A stretch of 52,992 nucleotides of DNA from Oscillospiraceae bacterium. GTDB lineage: Bacteria; Bacillota; Clostridia; Oscillospirales; Ruminococcaceae. This document shows, piece after piece, positions 41,627-50,584 of the stretch (position 1 is its first letter; each line of letters starts with the position of its first letter). The stretch is taken from positions 1-52,992 of the forward strand of contig JAFRUS010000050.1 of NCBI GenBank assembly GCA_017438745.1, read 5' to 3'. The notes under the pieces are model-generated. The model was not told the origin of the DNA and ran no database searches. It saw only the letters and a program-made list of their open reading frames with translations. Both the position numbers and the translations under genes were made by a program.

Positions 41627-42985
41627 ATGAAATATGATTACATTTATTCAGAAGCTGTAGAAATAATTACAGGAAAAAAAGATGACGGTACAAAATTCCT
41701 TTCGAAGGATACTCTCTGTGTTGCTGTAACTGAAGACGATAAGCTTTACAGTGCGTTCAATTCTATCAACATGGTTGACGGTAAAGCTGTTACAGGAAGT
41801 TCTGCAAAGGAAGTTATAAAGAAAATATCCGGCGGCGGCAGTAAAATGATCGAAGCTATGATCATAATGAGCTGTACCGATTTGGTTCCTGTTCTTCCTT
41901 CAGAAGAAGACAGAGATGAGATCATTGCACTGGACAAATCCAATGCAGCTACCAGAGTGATCTCACCTAACAATAAATATATCAGTCTCAAGGACCTCGA
42001 TGAATATAACCCGGACGGTGACAACTCAGCAATTGAGATTCTTAAGGTAGATATTACGGCCAAGAGAAGTGCCAAGGAAAAGCTTATGTCATTTGTTCCT
42101 GATTTTGAAAAGGAAGCAGATGAAGGCGAGACCAAGAGCGAAACAAAGTATCTGTTCGCTATGCCGGGACATGATGATAATAACACAAACAACACTGCCC
42201 CACAGCAGCAGCAGTCTCCGGACGGCAGTATGCAGGGACAGGTACCGTTCTTTACAATGGATGACGTGGTTCATCAGTATCGTCCTGTTGACGGCCGTCA
42301 CAGAGGCATGAATGCCAGCCAGATGAGTGTGAACAACCGCAGCCAGATGAGTGTTCAGTTTACACAGAACGCAAGTCAGATGGTTCCTCCGGGAATGGTG
42401 AACGGCCAGCAGAGCGTGATGCTCGGTCAGCAAAGTGTAATGCTTGGTCAGAACGGAGCACCTAATCAGCAGGATATGATGCAGGGCCAGTACGGCGGAA
42501 TGCCAAACCAGCAGCAGAACATGATGAACGGTCAGTATATGCAGCAGGGAATGATGCCGAACCAGTATGGCGGAATGCCAAACCAGCAGCAGAACATGAT
42601 GAACGGTCAGTACATGCAGCAGGGAATGATGCCGAATCAGTACGGCGGAATGCCAAATCAGCAGCAGAATATGATGAACGGCCAGTACATGCAGCAGGGC
42701 ATGATGCCGAATCAGTACGGCGGCCAGAATATGATGAACGGTCAGTACATGCAGCAGGGCATGATGCAGGGTCAGTACGGCGGAATTCCGAATCAGCAGC
42801 AGAACATGATGAACGGCCAGTACATGCAGCAGGGAATGATGCCGAATCAGTACGGCGGCCAGAATATGATGAACGGTCAGTACATGCAGGGACAGGGCAT
42901 GATGAATCAGCCGTACATGCAGCAGCAGGAGGAGATCAATCCTCAGTATCTGCAGCAGCAGAATATGAACGAAGGCAAGAAATAA
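41627..42985 (+). CDS. Protein with deaminase-like N-terminal domain and prion-like Met/Gln/Asn repeats
   Basis: 452 residues, no signal peptide. Residues 1-125 follow the order of a cytidine-deaminase fold (VAVTEDDKLYSAFNSIN, later EEDRDEIIALD and AATRVISPNNKYISLKDL), but the zinc His/Cys and the catalytic Glu are absent, so it would be inactive; this match is tentative. Residues about 165-285 are disordered. From about 290 on come 25-residue repeats, GGMPNQQQNMMNGQYM then QQGMMPNQY, four full and two shortened, ending in NPQYLQQQNMNEGKK. Such Gln/Asn/Met-rich tracts often phase-separate or aggregate. Ribosome site weak. No homologous family comes to mind. Confidence 0.85.
   Translation: MKYDYIYSEAVEIITGKKDDGTKFLSKDTLCVAVTEDDKLYSAFNSINMVDGKAVTGSSAKEVIKKISGGGSKMIEAMIIMSCTDLVPVLPSEEDRDEIIALDKSNAATRVISPNNKYISLKDLDEYNPDGDNSAIEILKVDITAKRSAKEKLMSFVPDFEKEADEGETKSETKYLFAMPGHDDNNTNNTAPQQQQSPDGSMQGQVPFFTMDDVVHQYRPVDGRHRGMNASQMSVNNRSQMSVQFTQNASQMVPPGMVNGQQSVMLGQQSVMLGQNGAPNQQDMMQGQYGGMPNQQQNMMNGQYMQQGMMPNQYGGMPNQQQNMMNGQYMQQGMMPNQYGGMPNQQQNMMNGQYMQQGMMPNQYGGQNMMNGQYMQQGMMQGQYGGIPNQQQNMMNGQYMQQGMMPNQYGGQNMMNGQYMQGQGMMNQPYMQQQEEINPQYLQQQNMNEGKK
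42494..42900 (+). repeat. 75-bp tandem coding repeats
   Basis: Full units start near 42494, 42569, 42644 and 42779, with shortened units between and after them. Some neighbouring copies are identical for long stretches, so recent duplication and copy-number change are likely. Confidence 0.9.
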
Positions 42986-43003
42986 AATAATATATAATTA
43001 AAA

Positions 43004-43038
43004 CGACATCCGGGATAAGATATTCCGGATGCCGTTTT
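43004..43038 (+). terminator. Terminator of the Met/Gln/Asn-rich gene
   Basis: CGACATCCGG (43004-43013) pairs with CCGGATGCCG (43025-43034) with one mismatched position, then TTTTG. Confidence 0.8.
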
Positions 43039-43059
43039 GTGTACAAGGAGAAATATAAA

Positions 43060-43719
43060 TTGATCAGAGCAGTAATATTTGATATGGATGGCACGCTTAT
43101 AGACACTGAAAAGTATTATCAGGAATTCTGGCCTAAAGCGCTTGCCGAATTCGGCTATGAGATCACTAAGGAACAGACTCTTTCCATAAGAAGTCTTGGA
43201 AGACCTTTTGCTCCTCAGAGATTCCGCGAATGGTACGGTGATGACTTTGACTACATAAAGGTCAGAGAAAAACGTAAGGAACTTATGAATGCCCGTCTTG
43301 CCGAGACCGGTATTGATCTTAAGCCGGGTGCAGTTGAGATATTAAGTTTCCTTAAGGAGAACGGTATCGCCGCAGCTGTTGCCACTGCTTCTGATATGAC
43401 GCGCACGGAAAAATATCTTGATGAGGCGGGAATAAAACATTATTTCACCAAACTTATCAGTGCGACAATGGTGGAAAAGGGAAAACCTGCTCCGGATATT
43501 TATAAATACGCCTGCGCAGAGCTCGGACTGCCGCCTGAAGAATGCATGGCAGTTGAAGATGCACCTAATGGTATAATTTCAGCCGGCAAAGCCGGCTGTA
43601 AGGTAGTTATGGTTCCTGATATGACCGATCCCGACAGTGAGGTTGAGCCGTATCTTTATGCCTGTGTAGACAGGCTTGACGATATTATCGGTCTTCTTAC
43701 CAGAGAAAACCGTCAGTGA
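43060..43719 (+). CDS. HAD-family phosphatase (beta-phosphoglucomutase-like)
   Basis: 219 residues from a TTG at 43060 (AAGGAG nine bases upstream); a GTG at 43039 has no ribosome site. DMDGTLIDTE is HAD motif I with both aspartates, VATASD is motif II, the Lys in EKGKPAPDIY motif III and VEDAPNGI motif IV. The four-helix cap is of beta-phosphoglucomutase type. It may be a sugar-phosphate phosphatase or mutase. Its last 23 bp overlap the end of the convergent lipoprotein gene. Confidence 0.9.
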   Translation: MIRAVIFDMDGTLIDTEKYYQEFWPKALAEFGYEITKEQTLSIRSLGRPFAPQRFREWYGDDFDYIKVREKRKELMNARLAETGIDLKPGAVEILSFLKENGIAAAVATASDMTRTEKYLDEAGIKHYFTKLISATMVEKGKPAPDIYKYACAELGLPPEECMAVEDAPNGIISAGKAGCKVVMVPDMTDPDSEVEPYLYACVDRLDDIIGLLTRENRQ

Positions 43720-45112
43720 CAGCCTGTTCTTCCTGGTTCTGAGTGGTCTCAGGATTTTCAGTCTGATCGTTCTGCATTACTTCAGGATTTTGCACCGGAT
43801 CGTTCTGAACTGTATCAGGATTATAGTTCTGTACTGTTTCAGGATTTTCCGGTGAATTGTTCTGAGATGCTTCAGGAGTATAGTTCTGTATAGTATCAGG
43901 AGTTTCAGCTGAATTGTTCTTAGCATCGTTCAGCTGCTTTTCAAGTTCTGCTGATCCTTCGCGCATGAAGTTCCATTCTGCATTTACAGAAGCTCCGTCG
44001 CTGTTCAGAACTGTTCCTTCAAGAGTAAGTGTGCCGTTGTTTTCAAGTCTTACAGACGCATCCTTTACGATATTGTTTTCCGTAAGAGATGCATACCAAA
44101 GTGAGGTGGTAGTTGTTCCGCCAAGGCAGAAACACAGCGGGGAGGTATCACTCTGAAGTGATCCGGTAAGCTGGTAGGAATCACCGCTTATCACAAGAGC
44201 GAGCTGGCTGTTGTCGCTGGTCTGGAAGTAGTTGTTCCCGGCTGAGAACCCGCCTGTTCTTATCCATTTTCCTTCGAGATCCGTGTACTGATATTTTTCC
44301 TTCGGATCAGTAACTCTGAAGAAGCCTTTCAGTTCGGCGATAAGCTGCTTAAGCGATTCACTGTCAATACTTTCAATATCGCCTGAGGTGAGTACGCCTA
44401 TGCTGCTCTGAGTGAGTTTATAGCCGTTTCTGAACATAAGATCTGATATTGCGCGGGCATAGCCTGCACGGTCTGATTCGCCGTTTCCGTTGTAGTATGC
44501 AGTATAGACACTGCTGAACTTTTCATATATTCTTGAACGAAGCATCCTTTCAGAAAGGGTGCCGTTTTCGTATATATATTCTTTTTCGCTTTCACGGATT
44601 TTATTCTGGTCCTCCTCTTTTACAGAACGCCAGATATAGTGTCTTGTGCCGTTACTGTCGGTACACATAAGCTTGTCTGTAACAGGGTAGAGTGAAGGAT
44701 AGTCACTGTCTTTTGAAACAGTTTGTGTCAGAGTGCTGCGGTCTTCAGAAACTTCATAGATCCTGAACCCAGGGTCTGTGATGATTAATTCGCTTCTGCC
44801 GTTCCCGTCGAGGTCGCTTATAAAAATATATGAAGAGTCGCACTTAAGTTCCGGTATCTTAGATGTGATGAGATCAACCTGACGCCTGGAATCATCGTCC
44901 AGACGTCCGTAAAAGTCCTCGGTGTGTTCGTAAACTTTTTCATGAGGAATATCTTCGGAAATATCATCAGAAACTTCGTCAGTGCTGTTTTTAATAGCTG
45001 TATCGGTTGAAGCAGGTGTGCTTGCTGCGTTGTCACCGTTATCGCTGCATGAGGCAAGTGATAATGCGAGAATCAGTGAAACAGCAGCCAGTGCTAAATT
45101 ATTCTTTTTCAA
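43697..45112 (-). CDS. Lipoprotein with VCBS-like segment and Asn/Pro/Gln repeat tail
   Basis: 471 residues from a TTG at 45112, following GGAGGGAG; an ATG six codons earlier would put the ribosome site inside the gene. The lipobox is SLASC at about 18-22. Residues about 90-140 hold FISDLDGNGRSELIITD, a calcium-loop-like FG-GAP/VCBS motif. The rest is mixed alpha and beta of no recognised family. The last 75 residues are a low-complexity repeat of NPETVQNYN-type units and overlap the HAD gene tail to tail. It lies divergent from the pectate lyase gene, so a surface role in plant-wall use is possible. Confidence 0.85.
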   Translation of the reverse strand: MKKNNLALAAVSLILALSLASCSDNGDNAASTPASTDTAIKNSTDEVSDDISEDIPHEKVYEHTEDFYGRLDDDSRRQVDLITSKIPELKCDSSYIFISDLDGNGRSELIITDPGFRIYEVSEDRSTLTQTVSKDSDYPSLYPVTDKLMCTDSNGTRHYIWRSVKEEDQNKIRESEKEYIYENGTLSERMLRSRIYEKFSSVYTAYYNGNGESDRAGYARAISDLMFRNGYKLTQSSIGVLTSGDIESIDSESLKQLIAELKGFFRVTDPKEKYQYTDLEGKWIRTGGFSAGNNYFQTSDNSQLALVISGDSYQLTGSLQSDTSPLCFCLGGTTTTSLWYASLTENNIVKDASVRLENNGTLTLEGTVLNSDGASVNAEWNFMREGSAELEKQLNDAKNNSAETPDTIQNYTPEASQNNSPENPETVQNYNPDTVQNDPVQNPEVMQNDQTENPETTQNQEEQAVTDGFLW

Positions 45113-45215
45113 TTTTTTCTCCCTCCGCATATCGTTTTTAACGGATATGCTTTAAAATCAGAGTGTTTTAATATTTTTTAGTTTCATATCAATATAAGAT
45201 ATACACATATAGTAA

Positions 45216-45244
45216 ATTATAGCATATTCGAATACACCTTTCAA
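45216..45244 (-). promoter_or_regulatory. Promoter of the lipoprotein gene at 43697
   Basis: Minus-strand TTGAAA (45244-45239), 17-bp spacer, TATAAT (45221-45216). Confidence 0.75.
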
Positions 45245-45341
45245 GAAAATATGTATCAATTTTCGGGAACATATTATGCCGAAAGTTGTACACTCTGACT
45301 GTAAATTGGATTAAAAAATCATAATATAATCGTTTACACTA

Positions 45342-45370
45342 TTGAAATTTCAACTTTTGTATGTTAAAAT
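45342..45370 (+). promoter_or_regulatory. Probable promoter of the pectate lyase gene
   Basis: TTGAAA (45342-45347), 17-bp spacer, TAAAAT (45365-45370). The leader is about 125 bases and includes repeat copy D. The 370-bp gap holds this promoter, the divergent one and the repeat. Confidence 0.62.
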
Positions 45371-45393
45371 AAGAGTATAAATTCAGACGGATT

Positions 45394-45469
45394 AACGCTG
45401 ATCATTTCACAGATCATTTTGAGAACCGGAACGAAGTCCGCACAGATCTTCCCTCGTGAGATCAGTGTT
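45394..45469. repeat. Intergenic palindromic repeat, copy D
   Basis: 76 bp bounded by AACGCTGAT (45394-45402) and ATCAGTGTT (45461-45469), with AACCGGAACG and TCCGCACAGAT inside. It parallels copy C (12896-12962, opposite orientation). It lies in the pectate lyase leader and would fold into a long imperfect hairpin in the mRNA. Confidence 0.72.
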
Positions 45470-45501
45470 TTCCTGTAACCTGTAAACGGAGGTAAAGTTA
45501 A

Positions 45502-47505
45502 ATGAAAAAAATTAAAAACAGGCTTTTGTGCGTATGTGCGATTGTCTCCGTGATGATCCTTACATACGTACTGCCGCTGTTCGGTGTACAGACCGCTCCC
45601 GTTTATGTTTCGGCAGTTTCAACCGACTATCCGGTACAGCTGATGAACATCGTATCAGCTGAAAATGACGGTATTGTACTCAGTGAAACAGGAACAGCAG
45701 ACAGTTCTCCTCTTGCTGCGGCCGAACTCGGAGGCAGTCTTTCATGTTCATGGCGTTTCGATTACGTAGGCACAGACCAGAACGGCGCATTTTTCAAGAT
45801 CTGCAGCGCTGAATCAGGCAGACTGATCACTCCTGACAATTACAGTGTTCAGAACGGCAGCAATGTTATCGTATACGGCAGTGAATCAGAAAAGTGTCAG
45901 CACTGGTACGTGATTCCGGTAAACAAGGATCGTCTCGGCAACGGATTCAATTACAAGATTGTAAATTACAACGACACGTCACTTGCTCTTACACGTACAG
46001 CCGCAGGTATCTCCCTCACTGGCTATACCGGTGATATCTCACAGCACTGGCTTCTCAACTGCGACGGGCTTCAGGGATTTGCAGGCTTCTGCTACAACGA
46101 CAATACAGGCAGTGCCAAGGCATCTGATATCGGTGGTCTCTTCGGTAAGACAGTTGAAGCATCTTCATTTGATGAACTCAAGAAGTATGCCACATCAGAC
46201 GAACCTCTTACAATCGTAATAACAAAGGATATTTCAGTTACAAATCTTGACCTTAATGGTCAGAGATATATGTGCAAGGCCGGCCGTATCTATGTGCACA
46301 ATAACAAGACAATTATCGGCAGCTACGGTGCTCACAAGACTTATAACGTTCAGTTCTGTACTGCATCAAACAGCGGTACAGGAAACAACATCATCATTAA
46401 GAACCTTGAAATGGGTCACGATGCTGAATCAAACCATAATGACTCCATCGTATGCTATTTTGGTTCAGGTCAGAATATCTGGGTTGACCACGTAACATTC
46501 ACAGGTCACAGCAATCACGGAAAAGCTCCTAAGACAGGTCAGGTAGATGAAGACAAATTCCTTGCATGCTGCTATGACGCAGATTACTGCACAATTTCTG
46601 ACTGCTCATTCGGCGAACACAAGTACGGACTTATCCTTGGCTACCCTGATGACAATGCTTCAAACAAGCAGAAGTACGGCGGATTCCCGCGTATGTCCCT
46701 TATCTCAAACAACTTCAACGGATGTGAAACAAGAGGTCCGGGACTCATGAGATGGGGTTACTTCCACTCACTCAACAACTACGTAAATAAGTTCAGCATG
46801 GCATACACAGTAATTTCAGACTGTGATATCTATGCAGAGAACTGTGTGTATGAAAACGGCGGAAACGTTATCTGTGACTGGGATAAGGTATCAATTGTCG
46901 GTCATTACACAGAAACAGGTTCAACTTTCAGCAACTGCAAGAGAACAAAGCAGGGCGGTGACAGCAACAGCACAGCTACAGGCACTTCATGGAAGCCTGG
47001 CAGCAACTACAGATACAAGGCACTTGCTGCAAATCAGGTAAAGGCTTACTGCCAGACTTACAGTGCTGCACAGTCACAGGCAGGAAACATGATGTACAAC
47101 AGATACTCACAGAAGGGTATTCCGAGCGCAGGCTTCACTAAACAGCCTGATGCACCGTTTGCACAGCCTGTTACTGAAGCTCCTGTAACAACAGTTGTTA
47201 CAACAGAAGAAACAACAACTGTTACTACTACTGAAGAAACCACAACTGTTACAACAACAGAAGCAACTACTACGGTTACCACTACTGAAGCAGTAACAAC
47301 AACAGTTACAGAACCCGTAATTGTAAAGGGCGACGTTAATGATGACGGAGCGGTGACTAATCTTGATCTGATCATTCTTCAGAAAGAGATTCTTGCAATA
47401 TATGACGACGGCTACACATTTAATTCAGCGCTTGCTGATTTAAATGAAGACGGAAAGATCAGCATTATCGATTTTATCCTTCTTAAATCAATACTTGCAA
47501 GATAA
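45502..47505 (+). CDS. Secreted ricin-lectin / PL1 pectate lyase with dockerin
   Basis: 667 residues. Signal peptide (about 1-37), then a ricin-type beta-trefoil (about 45-190; two QHW motifs, CQHWYVIPV and SQHWLLNCD). A right-handed beta-helix of polysaccharide lyase family 1 (about 195-560) follows, with IWVDHVTFTGHS and DADYCTISDC. A linker of TTEETTTVTT-like repeats (about 560-610) leads to a type-I dockerin with loops DVNDDGAVTNLD and DLNEDGKISIID. It should split polygalacturonate by beta-elimination with calcium while docked on a scaffoldin, and the trefoil may bind galactose-containing chains. Ribosome site GGAGGT. Confidence 0.94.
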   Translation: MKKIKNRLLCVCAIVSVMILTYVLPLFGVQTAPVYVSAVSTDYPVQLMNIVSAENDGIVLSETGTADSSPLAAAELGGSLSCSWRFDYVGTDQNGAFFKICSAESGRLITPDNYSVQNGSNVIVYGSESEKCQHWYVIPVNKDRLGNGFNYKIVNYNDTSLALTRTAAGISLTGYTGDISQHWLLNCDGLQGFAGFCYNDNTGSAKASDIGGLFGKTVEASSFDELKKYATSDEPLTIVITKDISVTNLDLNGQRYMCKAGRIYVHNNKTIIGSYGAHKTYNVQFCTASNSGTGNNIIIKNLEMGHDAESNHNDSIVCYFGSGQNIWVDHVTFTGHSNHGKAPKTGQVDEDKFLACCYDADYCTISDCSFGEHKYGLILGYPDDNASNKQKYGGFPRMSLISNNFNGCETRGPGLMRWGYFHSLNNYVNKFSMAYTVISDCDIYAENCVYENGGNVICDWDKVSIVGHYTETGSTFSNCKRTKQGGDSNSTATGTSWKPGSNYRYKALAANQVKAYCQTYSAAQSQAGNMMYNRYSQKGIPSAGFTKQPDAPFAQPVTEAPVTTVVTTEETTTVTTTEETTTVTTTEATTTVTTTEAVTTTVTEPVIVKGDVNDDGAVTNLDLIILQKEILAIYDDGYTFNSALADLNEDGKISIIDFILLKSILAR

Positions 47506-47532
47506 GAGTTATAAAATAATCTTATACCTTTT

Positions 47533-47565
47533 AAAGTCCGGGATTTACGATTCCGGACTTTTTTA
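47533..47565 (+). terminator. Terminator of the pectate lyase gene
   Basis: AAAGTCCGG (47533-47541) pairs with CCGGACTTT (47553-47561), eleven-base loop, T-rich tail. Confidence 0.88.
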
Positions 47566-47605
47566 TCGATTTTATCGATACAGTTATTGATTATGTATAT
47601 TTTAC

Positions 47606-47634
47606 TTGATAAAAAATAAAAATAATGGTATAAT
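47606..47634 (+). promoter_or_regulatory. Promoter of the second EAL gene
   Basis: TTGATA (47606-47611), 17-bp spacer, TATAAT (47629-47634). The 16-bp GTATAATATAAATATC (47628-47643) is identical to the one at 36830. Confidence 0.75.
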
Positions 47635-47681
47635 ATAAATATCTAATATCTCATTTGATATAGGGAGGTACGGTAAAGAAA

Positions 47682-48989
47682 ATGGACATTCCTAATATGC
47701 CTAAAATGATGAACAAATCATGTGATCCTTTAGAAATAGATAAGCTTACTGGTCTTTATACACGTGAAGCTTTCTTAAAATATGCTGATGAAAAAATAAA
47801 GAACAATCCGGGAGTCAGGTTCAATATCGTTATTTCTGACTTCGTGAATTTCAAGCATTTCAATGAACGTTACGGTACAGAAGCCGGGGATCTTCTGTTA
47901 AAAAGAACAGGTGAAATGCTTCAGCTTATCGATCCGGATATAATTGCCGGAAGATACAGCGCAGACAGATTTGTAACGCTTATGCGTCATATAGGAGTAG
48001 AATCAGTTCAGTTTCTCGAGGATTTCCGACTTCCGCCGCAGGCTGCTCTCGAACTCCCGACTACCAGCATTACCGTAAAGTTCGGAATATGTGATGATGT
48101 TGACCACGACAAGCCGGTCAGTGTTTCATGCGATCATGCATACATTGCTCTCCAGTCAGTAAAGCATAATTATAAAAAGAACGTCGGTGTCTATAATGAA
48201 GATCTTGGACGCAGCGTTATGGAAGAGCTTATTATCGAGGAGAACATGAAAAATGCTCTCGATGAGCGTCAGTTCGTGGTTTACTATCAGCCTAAAATGG
48301 ACGTAGAAACCAATAAAATCTGCGGCGCAGAGGCACTTGTACGCTGGATACATCCTGAACTAGGCTTTATGAATCCGGGTGCCTTCATTCCAATATTTGA
48401 AAAGAACGGTTTCATTACTGAAATGGATCTTTACGTCTGGAAGGAAGTCTGCCGCAGCCTTGATGAATGGAAGATAGCGGGACTTGATCCTGTGCCGGTT
48501 TCTTCAAACGTATCGAGAATTGATTTTGATACACCTGATCTTGCAGAAAAAATAACAGCGATTGTTGACAGTTACGGACTTGATCATTCACTTTTCCATA
48601 TAGAACTTACCGAATCAGCCTGTTCTGATAACAGCGCAGCTATTTTCAGCATTATCTCGAAGCTGCATGACGCCGGATTTGTTATAGAACTTGATGATTT
48701 CGGCGCCGGATATACTTCACTTTCATCGCTCAGCGAACTGGAGTATGACATATTGAAATTTGATATGAGTCTTCTTAAAAAGGATAAACCTTCGTCAGAT
48801 AAAACAGTTCTGACAGTTGCAATGCAGCTCGCACAGATGATGAATCTGAAAGTAATACAGGAAGGCGTCGAGACCGCCGAACAGCTTGAACGTCTGAAGT
48901 CTCTCGGTTGTGTAATAGTTCAGGGATTCTACTATTCAAAGCCTCTTCCAAAAGATGAATTCGTTGAGTTTATGAAGAATCATAGATGA
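47682..48989 (+). CDS. Cytosolic GGDEF(degenerate)-EAL protein
   Basis: 435 residues, no membrane helix. The GGDEF domain (about 20-165) has SADRF in place of GGDEF and a shortened fold, so it is not expected to make c-di-GMP and may instead sense GTP. The EAL domain (180-430) keeps GAEALVRW, SSNVSRID, IELTESAC, LDDFGAGYTSLSS, ILKFD and IQEGVE, the metal and catalytic set, so phosphodiesterase activity is likely. Ribosome site GGGAGG about 13 bases before the ATG. Monocistronic. Confidence 0.9.
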   Translation: MDIPNMPKMMNKSCDPLEIDKLTGLYTREAFLKYADEKIKNNPGVRFNIVISDFVNFKHFNERYGTEAGDLLLKRTGEMLQLIDPDIIAGRYSADRFVTLMRHIGVESVQFLEDFRLPPQAALELPTTSITVKFGICDDVDHDKPVSVSCDHAYIALQSVKHNYKKNVGVYNEDLGRSVMEELIIEENMKNALDERQFVVYYQPKMDVETNKICGAEALVRWIHPELGFMNPGAFIPIFEKNGFITEMDLYVWKEVCRSLDEWKIAGLDPVPVSSNVSRIDFDTPDLAEKITAIVDSYGLDHSLFHIELTESACSDNSAAIFSIISKLHDAGFVIELDDFGAGYTSLSSLSELEYDILKFDMSLLKKDKPSSDKTVLTVAMQLAQMMNLKVIQEGVETAEQLERLKSLGCVIVQGFYYSKPLPKDEFVEFMKNHR

Positions 48990-49001
48990 TGAAAAATAAT
49001 T

Positions 49002-49037
49002 CAGCATATCCTTAAGTAACAAGGATATGCTGTTTTT
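49002..49037 (+). terminator. Terminator of the EAL gene
   Basis: A 12-bp perfect stem (49002-49013 with 49021-49032), seven-base loop, five T residues. Confidence 0.9.
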
Positions 49038-49063
49038 GTTGAATGATATGCCTTCAGCATATG

Positions 49064-49086
49064 AAAAAGGGCGCCGTTTGGCGCCC
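49064..49086 (-). terminator. Terminator of the lipoprotein gene at 49118
   Basis: GGGCGCC (49069-49075) pairs with GGCGCCC (49080-49086); the minus-strand exit is TTTTT (49068-49064). Confidence 0.82.
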
Positions 49087-49117
49087 GTTAGTGGATATGC
49101 TCATTTACATTTTTATA

Positions 49118-50584
49118 TTATCCGACAAGATAATTCTCATTAGCTTCCGAAGCCGGAATGTTTGCAGTCACTGTAATATCGTGCCCATAAGTAGGTGAAT
49201 AACCAGTCAGCTGTGCAGTAACGATGCCTTCGGACTGTTTGTAAACTACAGAAAGAACACCGTGTACTTCGAATGTGCTTATATCTGGTGTTTCCGGATC
49301 ATCGGATGCTGCGTAGTCGCGCCAGTTCCAGCCGATCACTGATTCCATGTCAAGTCTGTCGTAAGAATACGGATCAAAGAAATATAACTTGTTTTCCTTG
49401 TCGGAATAGCTCCAGAGATTCAAGCCGTTGTTTCTCTTGTTGGATTCAGGATTGTACTGACGTACTGTACCGTAGTTTGAACGGAGAGAGAAGCATTCGT
49501 GGTGTTCTCTTCCCATGAAACCGTGGTCGTAGAGAGTTTCGAGTTCACGGTTCATGGATGCGAGTTCGTCATCACTGTAGAATCTGGATGTGTCAAAGCG
49601 CAGATGGATGTAGTTCATGCCGCAGTTTGAACACGTCTCGATAGATGACTGTGTGTACATCTCATAATTGCTGTCGGATGCCAGTGATGTGATACCTGAC
49701 ATGGAGCGGTAGTGGGATGCTATCATATCTTCGCAGTAACTCAGGTTAAGATCACTGCTGTTGTATCTTACTGCAGCGTAGTCGCCGTCTTCTGTTGGTA
49801 CGAGAACGTAGTCAAGTGTGAACAGTGAAGGTTCGCCGTCAGGGAGGAAAGAAGGATCACCGTGATATTCCTTGTAGATGGCACTTGTGATATCCTGGTT
49901 CCAGTCAGAGCCGTCATAGAACATTTCTGAAATACTGTTTATTTTCGACTTTGTTGAAAGCTCGTAATTTAGAGTAACAGCATAGTCAAAATATATGGTA
50001 TTCTTGTCTTTCAGAAGATTGCTGTAGCTTCCGGCAAGTTCTGTTCCGTATGGCTCATAGTAACCGTATTCAAACATTACAGAAAGAAAACCGTTTCTGA
50101 TGATGATATCTGCCATTATACCGCCTGTGTCGATAATGTTTTTTGCGTGTGAGCGGGCAGCTTCATATGAATAGTCAGCTTCGCCGCGGTCAGATTTCAG
50201 TTTGTTTATGGCATCTTTTATGTCAGCATTAATTCTCTCTTCAAATTCCTTGTCTTCAAGGAAGCAAAGCTGATAGAATCCGTCTTTAACAGTAAAGCAG
50301 TTTTCAAAGTCTGAAATGGAGGAGTATTTTGCGTCCTCAGTATTTTCAGGTCTTACTCTGACTGTGCTTATATCAGGAAGCTTTTCTTCCGGTTCGGTTA
50401 CTGCAGGTTCTGTGACTTTCGGCGCCGGAGTTGTTGTAACAGCAGTCTCCGTTACAGCGGCACCGGAATCATCAGGCTTTACAGCTATATTCTGATCATT
50501 GCTGCATCCGTTAAGAGATAATGAAACCGTGACAAGAAGTGCTGAAGCAAGCAGACAGCTTACGTGTTTTTTTATAAAACTCAT
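49118..50584 (-). CDS. Lipoprotein of unknown function
   Basis: 488 residues from the ATG at 50584, four bases after AGAGGC; an ATG five codons upstream is less likely. The lipobox LSLNGC is at about 22-27. A Thr/Pro-rich stalk (ETAVTTTPAPKVTEPA) leads to a large folded region with no motif I can name. A SNCGMN cysteine and the LSTKSKINSISEMFYDGSDW segment recall DUF3298/DUF4163-type extracytoplasmic domains (RsiV-like), but this is weak. Probably a surface lipoprotein; neighbours give no further hint. Confidence 0.8.
   Translation of the reverse strand: MSFIKKHVSCLLASALLVTVSLSLNGCSNDQNIAVKPDDSGAAVTETAVTTTPAPKVTEPAVTEPEEKLPDISTVRVRPENTEDAKYSSISDFENCFTVKDGFYQLCFLEDKEFEERINADIKDAINKLKSDRGEADYSYEAARSHAKNIIDTGGIMADIIIRNGFLSVMFEYGYYEPYGTELAGSYSNLLKDKNTIYFDYAVTLNYELSTKSKINSISEMFYDGSDWNQDITSAIYKEYHGDPSFLPDGEPSLFTLDYVLVPTEDGDYAAVRYNSSDLNLSYCEDMIASHYRSMSGITSLASDSNYEMYTQSSIETCSNCGMNYIHLRFDTSRFYSDDELASMNRELETLYDHGFMGREHHECFSLRSNYGTVRQYNPESNKRNNGLNLWSYSDKENKLYFFDPYSYDRLDMESVIGWNWRDYAASDDPETPDISTFEVHGVLSVVYKQSEGIVTAQLTGYSPTYGHDITVTANIPASEANENYLVG

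Noticed and set aside
42494..42900. 75-bp direct repeats resembling a CRISPR or origin iteron array
   Set aside because: The units are contiguous, in frame and coding; there are no spacers and no replication gene.
47058..47375. Minus-strand frame of 105 codons rich in Val
   Set aside because: It is the complement of the Thr-rich linker repeats of the pectate lyase.
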